Notes: a model not told the origin generated them from the letters alone. Positions 52,596-61,186 are shown, counted from the first letter of the stretch. The stretch is DNA of 64,000 nt from Methanosarcina mazei S-6 (GCF_000970205.1 NZ_CP009512.1:2046001-2110000); one strand, 5' to 3'. Program-made: numbers and translations.

Positions 52596-53139
52596 TGTTT
52601 ACTAAGAGACCGGACATGGTATATAAGAATTAGTTACCCGAATTGCATTTCGGGTGGACATATTGTTGTGGTGCAGAAATCAATGATACAGCCAAACTTG
52701 ATTTTTTAAAAACTCATTTATCTTCGTGAATTAAATGATAACAGCAAAAAAATTGTATTTGTGATTTATGGTCAATTCATTCAACTAAGATTATTACAAT
52801 AATTCCAAAGTTAAAAACAATTTGAATTATACATAAGTGCCTGCTGTAAAAGCAGCTCCATCAATCCACATTGCCAATAAAAATACCGATATATAATATT
52901 AATTTTTAATCAAATAGTATTATAATTTATTCTTTAGTTTGAAAATTTAGCCGTAAAACTTTAATAAAATTAAGTATTAATTGTCCAATACTAGATTAAA
53001 AAATATATAGAGTGTTCAAACTAAATTTGCAATGTCGGTTTGAACCCCTGTATGCCCTGAGATAGGTTATAGTTTAACTTTGATAGTGTTTAAATTTGCG
53101 TAATCTTGGCCTCTGGGGCAATAATAAGAGGTAAAGAAA
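52596..53139. other. Upstream region of XPB with small inverted repeat
   Basis: Very AT-rich. Just upstream of the XPB TATA-like box (minus-strand CTTATATACC at about 52619-52628) lies the inverted repeat ACCCGAA-TTGCAT-TTCGGGT (52636-52655), a possible operator. No gene seen between here and the interrupted gene's ATG at 53140. Confidence 0.5.
52636..52655 (-). promoter_or_regulatory. Inverted repeat upstream of XPB
   Basis: ACCCGAA (52636-52642) and TTCGGGT (52649-52655) are perfect complements around TTGCAT, next to the TATA box of xpb. It could be an operator or a small hairpin. Confidence 0.4.
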
Positions 53140-53275
53140 ATGAACACCAAAAAAGTGAAATTAAAGTATATGTACACAATTTGTGTTTTGCTGTTTTTAT
53201 TTACTGTGCCAGTGTCTGCAGCTCCTGATGCTCTACTAGATAGAAGCCGCACTCAGTTTGGAGACCTTACTACTA
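53140..53275 (+). pseudogene. N-terminal part of a secreted caspase-like protein, interrupted by IS
   Basis: ATG 53140 has GAGGT 7 bases upstream. The product starts with a signal peptide (YMYTICVLLFLFTVPVSAA), then PDALLDRSRTQFGDLTTS, and runs into the element. After excision of the element and one TA copy, the frame continues exactly at 54451 (codon AGT across the junction). The full gene would encode 232 aa with the rest at 54451-55013. Confidence 0.85.
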
Positions 53276-53334
53276 GTGTCTCAACCATTTAATTATTAGT
53301 CATCATTATAAACGTTGAATCCTTTTATACCTTC

Positions 53335-53766
53335 ATGCTACAGATTCAACTTGCAGATAATGAGGTAAATTTCCTTCAGGATTTTGTGAGAAAAGGACGT
53401 AAAAGCGCAAGAGAACTAACTCGAGCCCGTATTCTCCTTCTATCAAACCAGCAAACAGAAATCACTGAAATCGTGAAAATATTAGGTATTTCCAGGAGTA
53501 CCACTTTGAATATACGGAAAAGATACCTTGATGAAGGTCTCCCCAATGCTCTTTTTGACAAATCAAGATCTGGTCAACCTATAAAATACACTGAAAAACA
53601 TGTTGCAGAAGTAATCGCTTTAGCCTGCAGCAGTTCCCCTGATGGAAGCAAAAGATGGTCTCTTTCCCTGCTTACTGAAGAACTTAGGAAAAAAGAAGGA
53701 TTTGAAACTATAGGTAAAGAGAGTGTCAGGCTTATTTTGAAAAAAGCAAAACTAAACCTTGGTTAA
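53335..53766 (+). CDS. IS630 transposase, N-terminal part (helix-turn-helix)
   Basis: 143 aa from ATG 53335. The DNA-binding part of an IS630 transposase has two HTH segments: ITEIVKILGISRSTTLNIRK (near residue 43) and a second around LLTEELRKKEGFETIGKESV. It ends ILKKAKLNLG at TAA 53764-53766. The DDE domain continues in the -1 frame, reading KLKPWLRR across the junction in CTAAACC, so one base is missing or a programmed -1 slip is used. Confidence 0.85.
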   Translation: MLQIQLADNEVNFLQDFVRKGRKSARELTRARILLLSNQQTEITEIVKILGISRSTTLNIRKRYLDEGLPNALFDKSRSGQPIKYTEKHVAEVIALACSSSPDGSKRWSLSLLTEELRKKEGFETIGKESVRLILKKAKLNLG

Positions 53767-53771
53767 GACGG

Positions 53772-54431
53772 ATGTGGTGTATTCAGACTATCGATACTGA
53801 ATATAGAGACAGGATGTATGACATTCTTAGTCTGTATGAAGAGGATTATGATCCTAAAAAACCTCTTATCTGTCTTGACGAGAAGCCTAAGCAACTGCTC
53901 AGGGATAAAAGAATGAGCATTCCTATGAAGCTTGGAAGTTCAGAAAAATATGATTATGAGTATGTCAGAAACGGAACAGCAAACATATTCATGGCGGTAG
54001 AGTTCAAAGCAGGAAAAAGGGTAACTCAGGTAACCAAAAGAAGAACAATGAAGGATTTTGCACAATTCATGAAGATTCTTGTCACAGAAGAATATTCTGA
54101 AGCAGAAGTCATCAGACTGGTTACGGATAATCTCAATATCCATAAAGAGAAGTCATTCTACGAAGCATTCTCAGAAGAGGAAGCAAAGAAGATTCTGGAC
54201 AAGATAGAGTTCCATTACACGCCAAAACATGCAAGCTGGCTCAATGCTGCTGAAATCGAGATCAATGTCATGGATATCGAATGTACAGGAAGAAGGATCG
54301 GGGACATCGAGACGCTTAAAAATGAAGTGGATTCATGGACAAAGAGAAGGAATGAACACAAAAGGAAAATTGAATGGAAGTTTACAAGGAAGAATGCAGA
54401 TGAGAAAATGTCAAAGTATTATGTGAAATAA
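53772..54431 (+). CDS. IS630 transposase, C-terminal part (DDE domain)
   Basis: 219 aa. The catalytic set of the IS630 group is present: Asp in ICLDEKPKQLL (residue 36), Asp in LVTDNLNIHKEK (119) and Glu in WLNAAEIEINVMD (161), with the usual WLN motif before it. Together with the upstream frame it would make a transposase of about 360 aa if the frameshift is bypassed. No separate ribosome binding site is visible, so it depends on the first frame. Confidence 0.85.
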   Translation: MWCIQTIDTEYRDRMYDILSLYEEDYDPKKPLICLDEKPKQLLRDKRMSIPMKLGSSEKYDYEYVRNGTANIFMAVEFKAGKRVTQVTKRRTMKDFAQFMKILVTEEYSEAEVIRLVTDNLNIHKEKSFYEAFSEEEAKKILDKIEFHYTPKHASWLNAAEIEINVMDIECTGRRIGDIETLKNEVDSWTKRRNEHKRKIEWKFTRKNADEKMSKYYVK

Positions 54432-54450
54432 TTAAATGGTCATGACACTA

Positions 54451-55013
54451 GTGAGATAAATTATATTAACGCAAGATTTGTTGAAGTCAAAGGCGATATT
54501 ATGTTTATTCCTGATATCACCTCGAATTTAGATTTCCAAACTGGAGCTGCGAGTGATTCCTATTTTATAAACAATGGTATTGACTCGCTTGATGATACAA
54601 CAGACGTAAATATTGTTTTAATCCATACTCATGGAGGAGTAAGTGGATCTTCATGTCGTTTGCAATTTAAGGACGGAAGCTTGTTAACGGCTTCCGATGT
54701 ATCTAATTGGCTGGACCAAAGAGATGGAGGATTCTTTTTTGCAGGTGCATGCAGCTCTGCAAAATATACAGATTTAGGATATGCTTTCATTTACAAAGGA
54801 TTTGACAGTTACTTTGGGTACAGAGGTACTGTTAATACAATGCGTAACGCTCGATTTTATGCAGCATTTTTTGAGCATGCTAGTTTAGCCGATGTAGAAG
54901 TTTGTGATGCAGCCGACTATGCGGAGGATCAAGTGTTCCTTGATTTCGGGTATGCAGATGACGTTGGAGATAATACATTTTTTGGCGATTCTAATGTATG
55001 TTTAAATAGTTAA
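54451..55013 (+). pseudogene. C-terminal part of the secreted caspase-like protein
   Basis: Continues the gene split by the element: SEINYINARFVEVKGDIMFI then PDITSNL and on. In the joined protein, H104/H106 lie in NIVLIHTHGGVSGSSC and C146 in GGFFFAGACSSAKYTDL, with DGSLLTASDVSNWL between them. This His-Gly...Cys order is that of clan CD (caspase/C25/CHAT-like) proteases. It is followed 12 bases later by a PepSY-type gene. Alone, the fragment lacks a signal peptide and could start at ATG 54501. Confidence 0.75.
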
Positions 55014-55025
55014 GGAGACGGAATC

Positions 55026-55940
55026 ATGAAACTTAGGCAAATTTGTATATTAGCTTTGATACTAGCAAGCTCAATATTTGTGGCTTTTGCTTCTGAAGAG
55101 GGAGGGCTAATATTTACAAAAGAAGATGTAAAACAAACAAAACACCTTGATCCATCAACCGCAGACGTAAATATTAGTTTTGAAGATGCAAAAAACAAGC
55201 TGATACTAGAAAATCCGGAAGTAATTACTGAATCTGTTCATGGAGAATTAATTGACAACGAAAATTTCGGGATAATCTGGAGAGTGAGTTCGAAAACAGC
55301 TAATGGAAGAAGCATCTCAGCAGGGATAGATGCTTCTAATGGAGATCTGCTTTTTGTATATGATGGGTCAAAAAAAGTAAGGGGGAACAATAATATAAAT
55401 AAAGATGATGCTTTGACAATAGCAGAAAAATATATTCAATCCAGAGTTTCGGCTAATATAATCAGCGAAACCAAGCTTAACGACATTAAATACAAAGAAC
55501 CTGCTGCAGATGACCTTCCAGGAATTTATCATGTTAGTTACATTAGGAGTATCAGAGGAATACCTTATCTTTCAGATGGAATAATTCTTAGAGTTAATGC
55601 AGAAACGGGAGAAGTTACAAGTTACTGCAAAAAATTGTCTACGTCTGAGGAAGAGATAGCACTTATTAATACGGAACCAAGTATTACGGATGAGGAAGCG
55701 ATTAAAGTTCTCAAAGAATACATGAGTAGTATACCACAAATCGGAGAAGAAAAAGCAAATACTGTAAAAGTTATGTCATCTGATCTTGTCTGGAAAGAGA
55801 ACAATGACGATAAAATACATCTGGCATGGTGGATTAAGTTCGTGGATTCAAGTTTTGCAGAAGACGATAACTGTCCAGCTTTTGCCTGGGTTGATGCACA
55901 TTCAGGAGAAATGCTGCTATTTGATTATGGAAGAGATTGA
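55026..55940 (+). CDS. Secreted PepSY-type protein, copy 1
   Basis: 304 aa. A strong ribosome binding site AAGGAG lies before ATG 55026. Signal peptide ICILALILASSIFVAFASEE. Two or three PepSY/YcdB-like modules: ISFEDAKNKLILENPEVITE, INKDDALTIAEKYIQSRVSA, ITDEEAIKVLKEYMSSIPQI, each followed by beta strands, ending FAWVDAHSGEMLLFDYGRD. PepSY domains in M4 proteases and related proteins inhibit or chaperone peptidases, and this gene directly follows a secreted protease-like gene, so an inhibitor or regulator role is plausible. Its 5' half is almost identical to the next paralog. Confidence 0.82.
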   Translation: MKLRQICILALILASSIFVAFASEEGGLIFTKEDVKQTKHLDPSTADVNISFEDAKNKLILENPEVITESVHGELIDNENFGIIWRVSSKTANGRSISAGIDASNGDLLFVYDGSKKVRGNNNINKDDALTIAEKYIQSRVSANIISETKLNDIKYKEPAADDLPGIYHVSYIRSIRGIPYLSDGIILRVNAETGEVTSYCKKLSTSEEEIALINTEPSITDEEAIKVLKEYMSSIPQIGEEKANTVKVMSSDLVWKENNDDKIHLAWWIKFVDSSFAEDDNCPAFAWVDAHSGEMLLFDYGRD

Positions 55941-56259
55941 GTTAGAAAAAGTTCTAATCTTTCATTCTCCTCTTTTTAATTAACGATTATTCAAATCTAT
56001 ACCGTGCTTATTAGTTGAATGATTTGGTCATCAAATATTTGTAATGTAGATTTGCTATAGAAACTTGTACGTTTATAAGATTTTTAACTTCTATTAAAAT
56101 AAATTTCCATAGGGATTGAAAAAAATAGTCTACTTCTGTGATGTCAAAAATATGGTAAATTATTCCTTACAATTCCATAGGCACATATCGACAAAATATC
56201 TGATGATAATAAATTTTACAACTTTAGCTATATTTTATAATTTTAAAAGGAGAAAGATC

Positions 56260-57174
56260 ATGAAATTTAAGCAAATTTGTATATTAGCTTTGATACTAGC
56301 AAGCTCAATATTTGTGGCTTTTGCTTCTGAAGAGGGAGGGCTAATATTTACAAAAGAAGATGTAAAACAAACAAAACACCTTGATCCATCAACCGCAGAC
56401 GTAAATATTAGTTTTGAAGATGCAAAAAACAAGCTGATACTAGAAAATCCGGAAGTAATTACTGAATCTGTTCATGGAGAATTAATTGACAACGAAAATT
56501 TCGGGATAATCTGGAGAGTGAGTTCGAAAACAGCTAATGGAAGAAGCATCTCAGCAGGGATAGATGCTTCTAATGGAGATCTGCTTTTTGTATATGATGG
56601 GTCAAAAAAAGTAAGGGGAAACAATAATATAAATAAAGATGATGCTTTGACAATAGCAGAAAAATATATTCAATCCAGAGTTTCGGCTGATATGATTAAT
56701 GAGATTGAGCTTGAAGATGTAAATTATAAGGAATCTGATGCAGACGGCCTCCCAGGGACTTATTTTATAAGTTACGCACGGATTATCAGAGGAATACCTT
56801 CTCTTTCAGATGGAGTAATTCTTAGAGTTAATGCAGAAACGGGAGAAATTTCAAGCTATAATAAAAGATGGTCTATGTCTGGAGAAGAGATAGCGCTCAT
56901 TGATAAGGAACCAAGTATTACGGATGAGGAAGCGATTAAAATCCTCAAAGAATACATGACTAGTGTACCACAAATCGGAGAAGAAAAAGCAAATACTGTA
57001 AAAGTTATGTCATCCAATCTTGTCTGGAAAGAGAACGAGGACGATAAAATACATCTGGCATGGTGGATTAAGTTCGTGGATTCAAGTTTTGCAGAAGATG
57101 AAGACCATCCTGCATCGGTATGGATTGATGCACATTCGGGAGAGATTCTGCTTATTGCTTACGGAAGAGACTGA
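56260..57174 (+). CDS. Secreted PepSY-type protein, copy 2
   Basis: 304 aa from ATG 56260, preceded by AAGGAGAAAG. A longer frame starting at TTG 56116 lacks support. Same layout as the upstream copy: signal peptide, PepSY-like modules, ending SVWIDAHSGEILLIAYGRD. The first about 145 codons match copy 1 almost base for base. From SAD(M/I)I onward the copies diverge (GTYFISYARIIRG against GIYHVSYIRSIRG). It has its own upstream region of 320 bases, so it is probably transcribed separately. Confidence 0.82.
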   Translation: MKFKQICILALILASSIFVAFASEEGGLIFTKEDVKQTKHLDPSTADVNISFEDAKNKLILENPEVITESVHGELIDNENFGIIWRVSSKTANGRSISAGIDASNGDLLFVYDGSKKVRGNNNINKDDALTIAEKYIQSRVSADMINEIELEDVNYKESDADGLPGTYFISYARIIRGIPSLSDGVILRVNAETGEISSYNKRWSMSGEEIALIDKEPSITDEEAIKILKEYMTSVPQIGEEKANTVKVMSSNLVWKENEDDKIHLAWWIKFVDSSFAEDEDHPASVWIDAHSGEILLIAYGRD

Positions 57175-57187
57175 TTTTAAAAGGATT

Positions 57188-57274
57188 CTAGCTCCTCGCA
57201 GTAAAGTGGGCATCGATCTGGAGAATCAGAGAATCTTTAAGAATAATTCCCTGCTTGAAGCTAATTTTGACCAT
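57188..57274 (-). pseudogene. Remnant of a second XPB gene 5' end
   Basis: The minus strand reads MVKISFKQGIIL then degenerates and stops. The intact XPB starts MIKISFKQGTIL. Similarity extends through the leader (CTCTTA(A/G)TA) to the TATA region (TTATATA) upstream of the ATG, in the same spacing. So a copy of the xpb promoter and first codons lies about 4.7 kb from the intact gene, in the same orientation. Confidence 0.75.
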
Positions 57275-57518
57275 CACCTATTAAGAGCCCAGACAATATA
57301 TAATATTTCAGTTATCGGCAGCCACTCTGACCGAATTCTCCGTATTAATCTCTTTCCAAATAAATTTTTATATTTCTTGATCACAGAAATAGTAGAATAA
57401 ATTGCTTTATTGCATAATGTAGACCAGGTAAAAAGTTTAATTTTTCTTGCTGACCATTAAAGGAAGAAATTGAAAAAAGTAAGAAGGAAAGTAAATAAAA
57501 GGGAGGAAGGGGGATTCA

Positions 57519-58169
57519 ATGAACACTAACAAAATATCTGCCGGGGAAAATATAGCAGGGAATAAAGAAAAGCCCTCCCCGGAACCTCTTGATCTGGAGG
57601 CTCTTTATCACAGGTACGGGATTGAACGCAGTCATGCCGACAATGTTGCACGAAATGTCCTCGAGCTTTTTAATATTCTTGCTCCCGTGCACGGGCTTCG
57701 CCCTGAGTTCCGAAAGCTTGTGGAGATAGCAGCTCTTGTCCATGACGCAGGAGTGGCTACGGACCTGGAAAACCATCATAAGGCAGGAAGAGATATCCTG
57801 CTCCTACACCCGCCTGCTAATCTGCCTGAGAAACTATGGCAGGTTGTTGCCTGGACTGCTTATCTGCACAAAAAAAGGATTGGGGAAAAGAAACTCAAAA
57901 AACTTAACGAAAAAGATTTCGGAAACATGCCTGAAGATCTCCAGGCCCTTACCCTGAAAGTAGCCGCCCTTGTAAGGCTTGCCGATGCCCTGGACTATAG
58001 CAGGATGGGAAGCAAGATCGGGCAGGTTAGTTATGGAAAACAGAGCATAAGGTTTGAGATCAAGGGCAACGGGTCGGCAATTGATGCTGAAAGAATGCGT
58101 AAAAAAGGCGACCTCTGGCACCTCCTGTACAGTACGAAACTTGAATTCGTATCTGAGATAAAAAAATGA
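57519..58169 (+). CDS. HD-domain phosphohydrolase, Ppx/GppA C-terminal type
   Basis: 216 aa, no membrane segments. HD features: RYGIERSHADNVARNVLELF, IAALVHDAGVATDLENHHKA (metal His-Asp plus the HHKAG motif), WTAYLHKK and RLADALDYSRMG with a late Asp. This is the arrangement of the helical HD domain found at the C-terminus of exopolyphosphatase/pppGpp phosphatase proteins, here on its own. Substrate likely a phosphorylated nucleotide or polyphosphate, but not certain. GGGAGGAAGGGGG precedes ATG 57519. Confidence 0.85.
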   Translation: MNTNKISAGENIAGNKEKPSPEPLDLEALYHRYGIERSHADNVARNVLELFNILAPVHGLRPEFRKLVEIAALVHDAGVATDLENHHKAGRDILLLHPPANLPEKLWQVVAWTAYLHKKRIGEKKLKKLNEKDFGNMPEDLQALTLKVAALVRLADALDYSRMGSKIGQVSYGKQSIRFEIKGNGSAIDAERMRKKGDLWHLLYSTKLEFVSEIKK

Positions 58170-58301
58170 TAAAAGAATATATGAATCCGGAAGATATGAG
58201 CCAGTGCTGCTTCCGTATTACTCGTTATGTTTCAGTAATCTGCCATGTACCGGCAATTCTACAATATCTCGATAGTCCCATAACATTTCAATAATTCTAC
58301 A

Positions 58302-58415
58302 ATATTCCAGTAATTTTACCATATTCCAGTAATTTTACCATATTCCAGTAATTTTACCATATTCCAGTAATTTTACCATATTCCAGTAATTTTACCATAT
58401 TCCAGTAATTTTACC
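58302..58415. repeat. Six tandem copies of a 19-base unit
   Basis: ATATTCCAGTAATTTTACC repeated six times without variation, about 45 bases upstream of the histidine phosphatase start. Direct tandem array without spacers, probably slippage. Confidence 0.95.
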
Positions 58416-58462
58416 ATATACAAATAAATTATCCAGAGATACTATTCTGAAGGATTCCAAGG

Positions 58463-59188
58463 GTGATAATCACGGGTCATCTTATACTTGTCAGGCATGG
58501 AGAACCTGGCCTGAAGCCAGGGGAAAGGCTTTCGGGCTGGATTGACATCCCGTTAAGCAGGAAAGGCATAGAAGAAGCACTTGAATGTGCGAAAGCGCTT
58601 GAAAACATAGAAATAGACATTGCTTTTGCATCAGACCTTGTCCGAACACAGGAAACCCTTTTCATCATACTTTCGGGCCAGAAAAAAACAGGGGTTGTTG
58701 TACACGAGAAAACAGAAGATAAAGTGCCCCCGGAAAAGCTTGACTGGTATTCCTACCCCGAAAAGCTCGGAGAAGACCTTATCCCGGTTTATACGACTCC
58801 TGCTCTGAACGAGCGTTACTACGGCAAACTTCAGGGCAGAAAAAAGCAGAAAATGGAAGAAAAATACGGTGCAGAACAGGTAGCAAACTGGCGCTGGAAC
58901 TTTGAACCGGGCCCTCCGGAAGGGGAAAGCTTGAAAGCTGTCTATGAGCGCACAGTTCCCTATTTCCGAAAAAAAGTCATGCCTGCCCTTGAAGGAGGAA
59001 AAAATGTGCTGATCTGCGCCCACCAGAGCAGCCTGAGGGCTCTTGTCAAATACATAGAGGATATTTCCGACAAAGATATCAGGGAAGTAAGGTTGTCCAC
59101 TGGAGAGCTTGCAATTTACCATTTTTCCGAAGGAAAACTTGTCAGGGAAAATGAAGAGCTCGGACCTGAGCTGAAAAGGAATATTTAA
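58463..59188 (+). CDS. Histidine phosphatase family protein (phosphoglycerate-mutase-like)
   Basis: 241 aa. Catalytic motif LILVRHGEPG with phosphohistidine near residue 12, RLSGWIDIPLSRKG, the substrate-pocket ASDLVRTQETLF, an acid/base region NERYYGKLQGRKKQ, GPPEGESLKAVYERTVPYF and the second His in LICAHQSSLRAL. This layout resembles cofactor-dependent phosphoglycerate mutase (2,3-bisphosphoglycerate type), but other phosphatases share it. It starts at GTG 58463 behind a weak site; no better start is available. Single gene. Confidence 0.88.
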   Translation: MIITGHLILVRHGEPGLKPGERLSGWIDIPLSRKGIEEALECAKALENIEIDIAFASDLVRTQETLFIILSGQKKTGVVVHEKTEDKVPPEKLDWYSYPEKLGEDLIPVYTTPALNERYYGKLQGRKKQKMEEKYGAEQVANWRWNFEPGPPEGESLKAVYERTVPYFRKKVMPALEGGKNVLICAHQSSLRALVKYIEDISDKDIREVRLSTGELAIYHFSEGKLVRENEELGPELKRNI

Positions 59189-59414
59189 TCCCCTTTTTCT
59201 TTTTTAATCCCTTTTTTTTCAGTTCTTTTTTTTTCAGCCTCTGATCCCGGAAACCGCCCGTCAGATCATACAGTAGAGGGTACCAGGAGACATCCGCCAG
59301 CTTGCCCGGCAGCCCTGCTCAAAAAACACAGGAAGAAAAAGTAAAAATTTGAAAATTGCAACATAAACTACAGAGAAAATCCATGATTTTCTTTCCCGAG
59401 CTAGATACAAGAAA

Positions 59415-59903
59415 TCAGATGTATCCAAGAGGCAGGATATAAAGAGGTTCTTCATTTGCGGGCAGTTTGAGGACTTTTTTAACGTCATCGTCTTCAAAAG
59501 CCCCTATGGCACAGGTTCCTATTCCAAGTTCCACACCCAGGAGGTAGATGTTCTGGGCTGCATGTCCGGCTTCCATGTTAGCATAACGGATACCTCTTTT
59601 TCCGTATTTTCCTGTCATCCGCGGGTAGACTGCGGAGATTGCAAGAGAAACCGGAGCTTTGCTGACCATTGGCTGGGAAAGAGCTGCTCCTGCAAGCTTT
59701 TCTCTCATATCTCCTGGAATTTCCTGAGTGAGGGCATGCTCTTCTGCAACGTACCTGTAAATCCCGGGTTCAAGCCCGTTTCCCTCTCCCACTACAGCAT
59801 GGATTTCAAGAGGATAAAGAGCTCCTGCGGAAGGGCATGTCCTTAAACCTTCTTTTTGATTTTGAGAAGGCCGGGTGACTGAGACAACCGGTGAGAGCCT
59901 TGG
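59415..59903 (-). pseudogene. SagB-type nitroreductase, 5'-truncated
   Basis: The frame contains the SagB hallmark GLRTCPSAGALYPLEIHAVV, then GLEPGIYRY, ANMEAGHAAQNIYLLGVELG and KLPANEEPLYILPLGYI. SagB-type proteins are FMN-dependent oxidoreductases of about 200 aa. Here the frame is open only back to TAG at 59904 with no start codon in the 5' part (PRLSPVVSVTRPSQ). The earliest start is a GTG at 59792, after the conserved SAGALYPLEI motif, so it would remove the FMN-binding region. I read it as a decayed gene whose N-terminal third is missing. Confidence 0.75.
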
Positions 59904-60104
59904 CTATTAAAAGTAAAATACAAAAAAGGATGCCATAAAATCAGGAAATCAAATCCAAAAAAGATTTAGGGATGATAAAACAAAATCTTTTATGCCAGCA
60001 CGGATATGAGATTGTGTCTAAATCTCTATCCATTTTACTTTGTGAGTCTTTTACAGTTCTGGATTCACAACTCAGTAAGGTAATGATGACGAGGAGTTAT
60101 GAAT

Positions 60105-60527
60105 TCATAGCCTGATAAACTGGGAACAAGAATCTAACAAAAAATAGAGAGTATTTTTCTTCGTGTAACTTCCCGGTTCTTCCGGGTCAGCGAAATAGAG
60201 CCTTTTTCTATCTGGACAATACATGCCAAGCTCAAGCTGGATTCTCTCAATAATCCCCATGCAGCAGCTTTCTGTAACTCCGTAGTTTTCTTCCAAAACT
60301 TCTATCAGGTTTTCTACTTCAATTCCGTCATAGATAACTTTTTGCAGGCTCTTCAGGATACTTCTTACGAGTTCTTCTTCGGTTAAAGAATCCTGTATCT
60401 CGATATTTTCAATCACATACCTGCAAGCCTCCCTTTCTCCCTCGAAATGCAGATATTCCAGAGCAGATAACCTGATGTCATGGTACATATCACTATCACA
60501 AATCGGACAATGTATTTTTATAAACAT
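60105..60527 (-). CDS. Hypothetical protein with N-terminal CxxC
   Basis: 140 aa from ATG 60527. CPICDSDM near residue 7 resembles half of a zinc ribbon, but no second pair sits close by; further cysteines are at ESCCMGII and GMYCPDRK. The central part is acidic and helical (IQDSLTEEELVRSILKSLQK; EVENLIEVLEENYGVTESCC). No domain recognised. AGGGG is present upstream on the minus strand. Isolated gene. Confidence 0.55.
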   Translation of the reverse strand: MFIKIHCPICDSDMYHDIRLSALEYLHFEGEREACRYVIENIEIQDSLTEEELVRSILKSLQKVIYDGIEVENLIEVLEENYGVTESCCMGIIERIQLELGMYCPDRKRLYFADPEEPGSYTKKNTLYFLLDSCSQFIRL

Positions 60528-60740
60528 TATTAACCCCTCTATATGATAATAAAATCACATCTAGCAATATAAGAACTAATCAAGCATGATGAAAGTAATC
60601 AAAAACTTGAGTGTGGAATAAATTTCTTGAGAACTAAAATGACATCATCCTCAAACTTGTGGTACACAGGTAGAGAAAGAACTATGCTTCTATAAAGGAC
60701 TAACAGGTGCGACCCCCAATTTAATTATGTGAATAAGATT

Positions 60741-61106
60741 TTATTCAAAAAAAACTTTTCTAAGTTTTTGCTCTTTAGTTCCTTCCCCTTTTTCCGATTC
60801 CACAATATTTTTACTCAAATTTTCCAATTCCTTATATATAAGTACACCAAGCGTATCTTCAAGACTAAGATTTAATTTTTCAGATATCCTGGAAAGAATT
60901 TGAACATTTTTTTTAGATAAGAAAACCGGCTCCACTTCTTCTTTACCCCAATGTAAAAGCACAACCTTTTCGATATCCATTTTTTTTATTTGCATAACGC
61001 AAAACTCAATACCATGACTTCTACTGCTGAATATTTTTTCATCACACAATCTATCAAGCCATGATGCTAAATCGTTATCCATTGAGATAGTGAACCGTTC
61101 TTTCAT
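60741..61106 (-). CDS. Ribbon-helix-helix regulator with extended C-terminus
   Basis: 121 aa from ATG 61106 (a frame reaching to 61223 adds only a hydrophobic, unsupported N-terminus). The beginning MKERFTISMDNDLASWLDRL and the following CDEKIFSSRSHGIEFCVMQI have the strand plus two-helix pattern of RHH DNA-binding domains, with a basic turn SSRSHG. The remaining about 70 residues are helical and charged, possibly a sensor or oligomerisation part. Transcribed divergently from the histidine kinase, with a palindrome between them, so it may autoregulate and control the kinase. Confidence 0.75.
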   Translation of the reverse strand: MKERFTISMDNDLASWLDRLCDEKIFSSRSHGIEFCVMQIKKMDIEKVVLLHWGKEEVEPVFLSKKNVQILSRISEKLNLSLEDTLGVLIYKELENLSKNIVESEKGEGTKEQKLRKVFFE

Positions 61107-61168
61107 CACTAAATCATATAACTGATTATAATATAAACAATTGTATGAAAATCGAACCAATACTAAAT

Positions 61169-61186
61169 TACTTATAAGAATAAGTA
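61169..61186. promoter_or_regulatory. Palindrome between RHH regulator and histidine kinase
   Basis: TACTTAT-AAGA-ATAAGTA, a perfect 7-base inverted repeat. It lies 63 bases before the RHH ATG and 62-79 before the probable kinase start, overlapping a TATA-like TTATAAG. Suitable as an operator for the RHH protein. Confidence 0.45.

Larger units (their letters stand above)
53276..54448 (+). mobile_element. IS630-type insertion sequence
   Basis: 1173 bases. Terminal inverted repeats of about 21 bases: left GTGTCTCAACCATTTAATTA, right (reversed) GTGTCATGACCATTTAATTA, three mismatches. It is flanked by a TA duplication (53274-53275 and 54449-54450), as expected for IS630/Tc1-type transposition. 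It contains a transposase in two frames. It interrupts a secreted protein gene in the same orientation. Confidence 0.93.
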
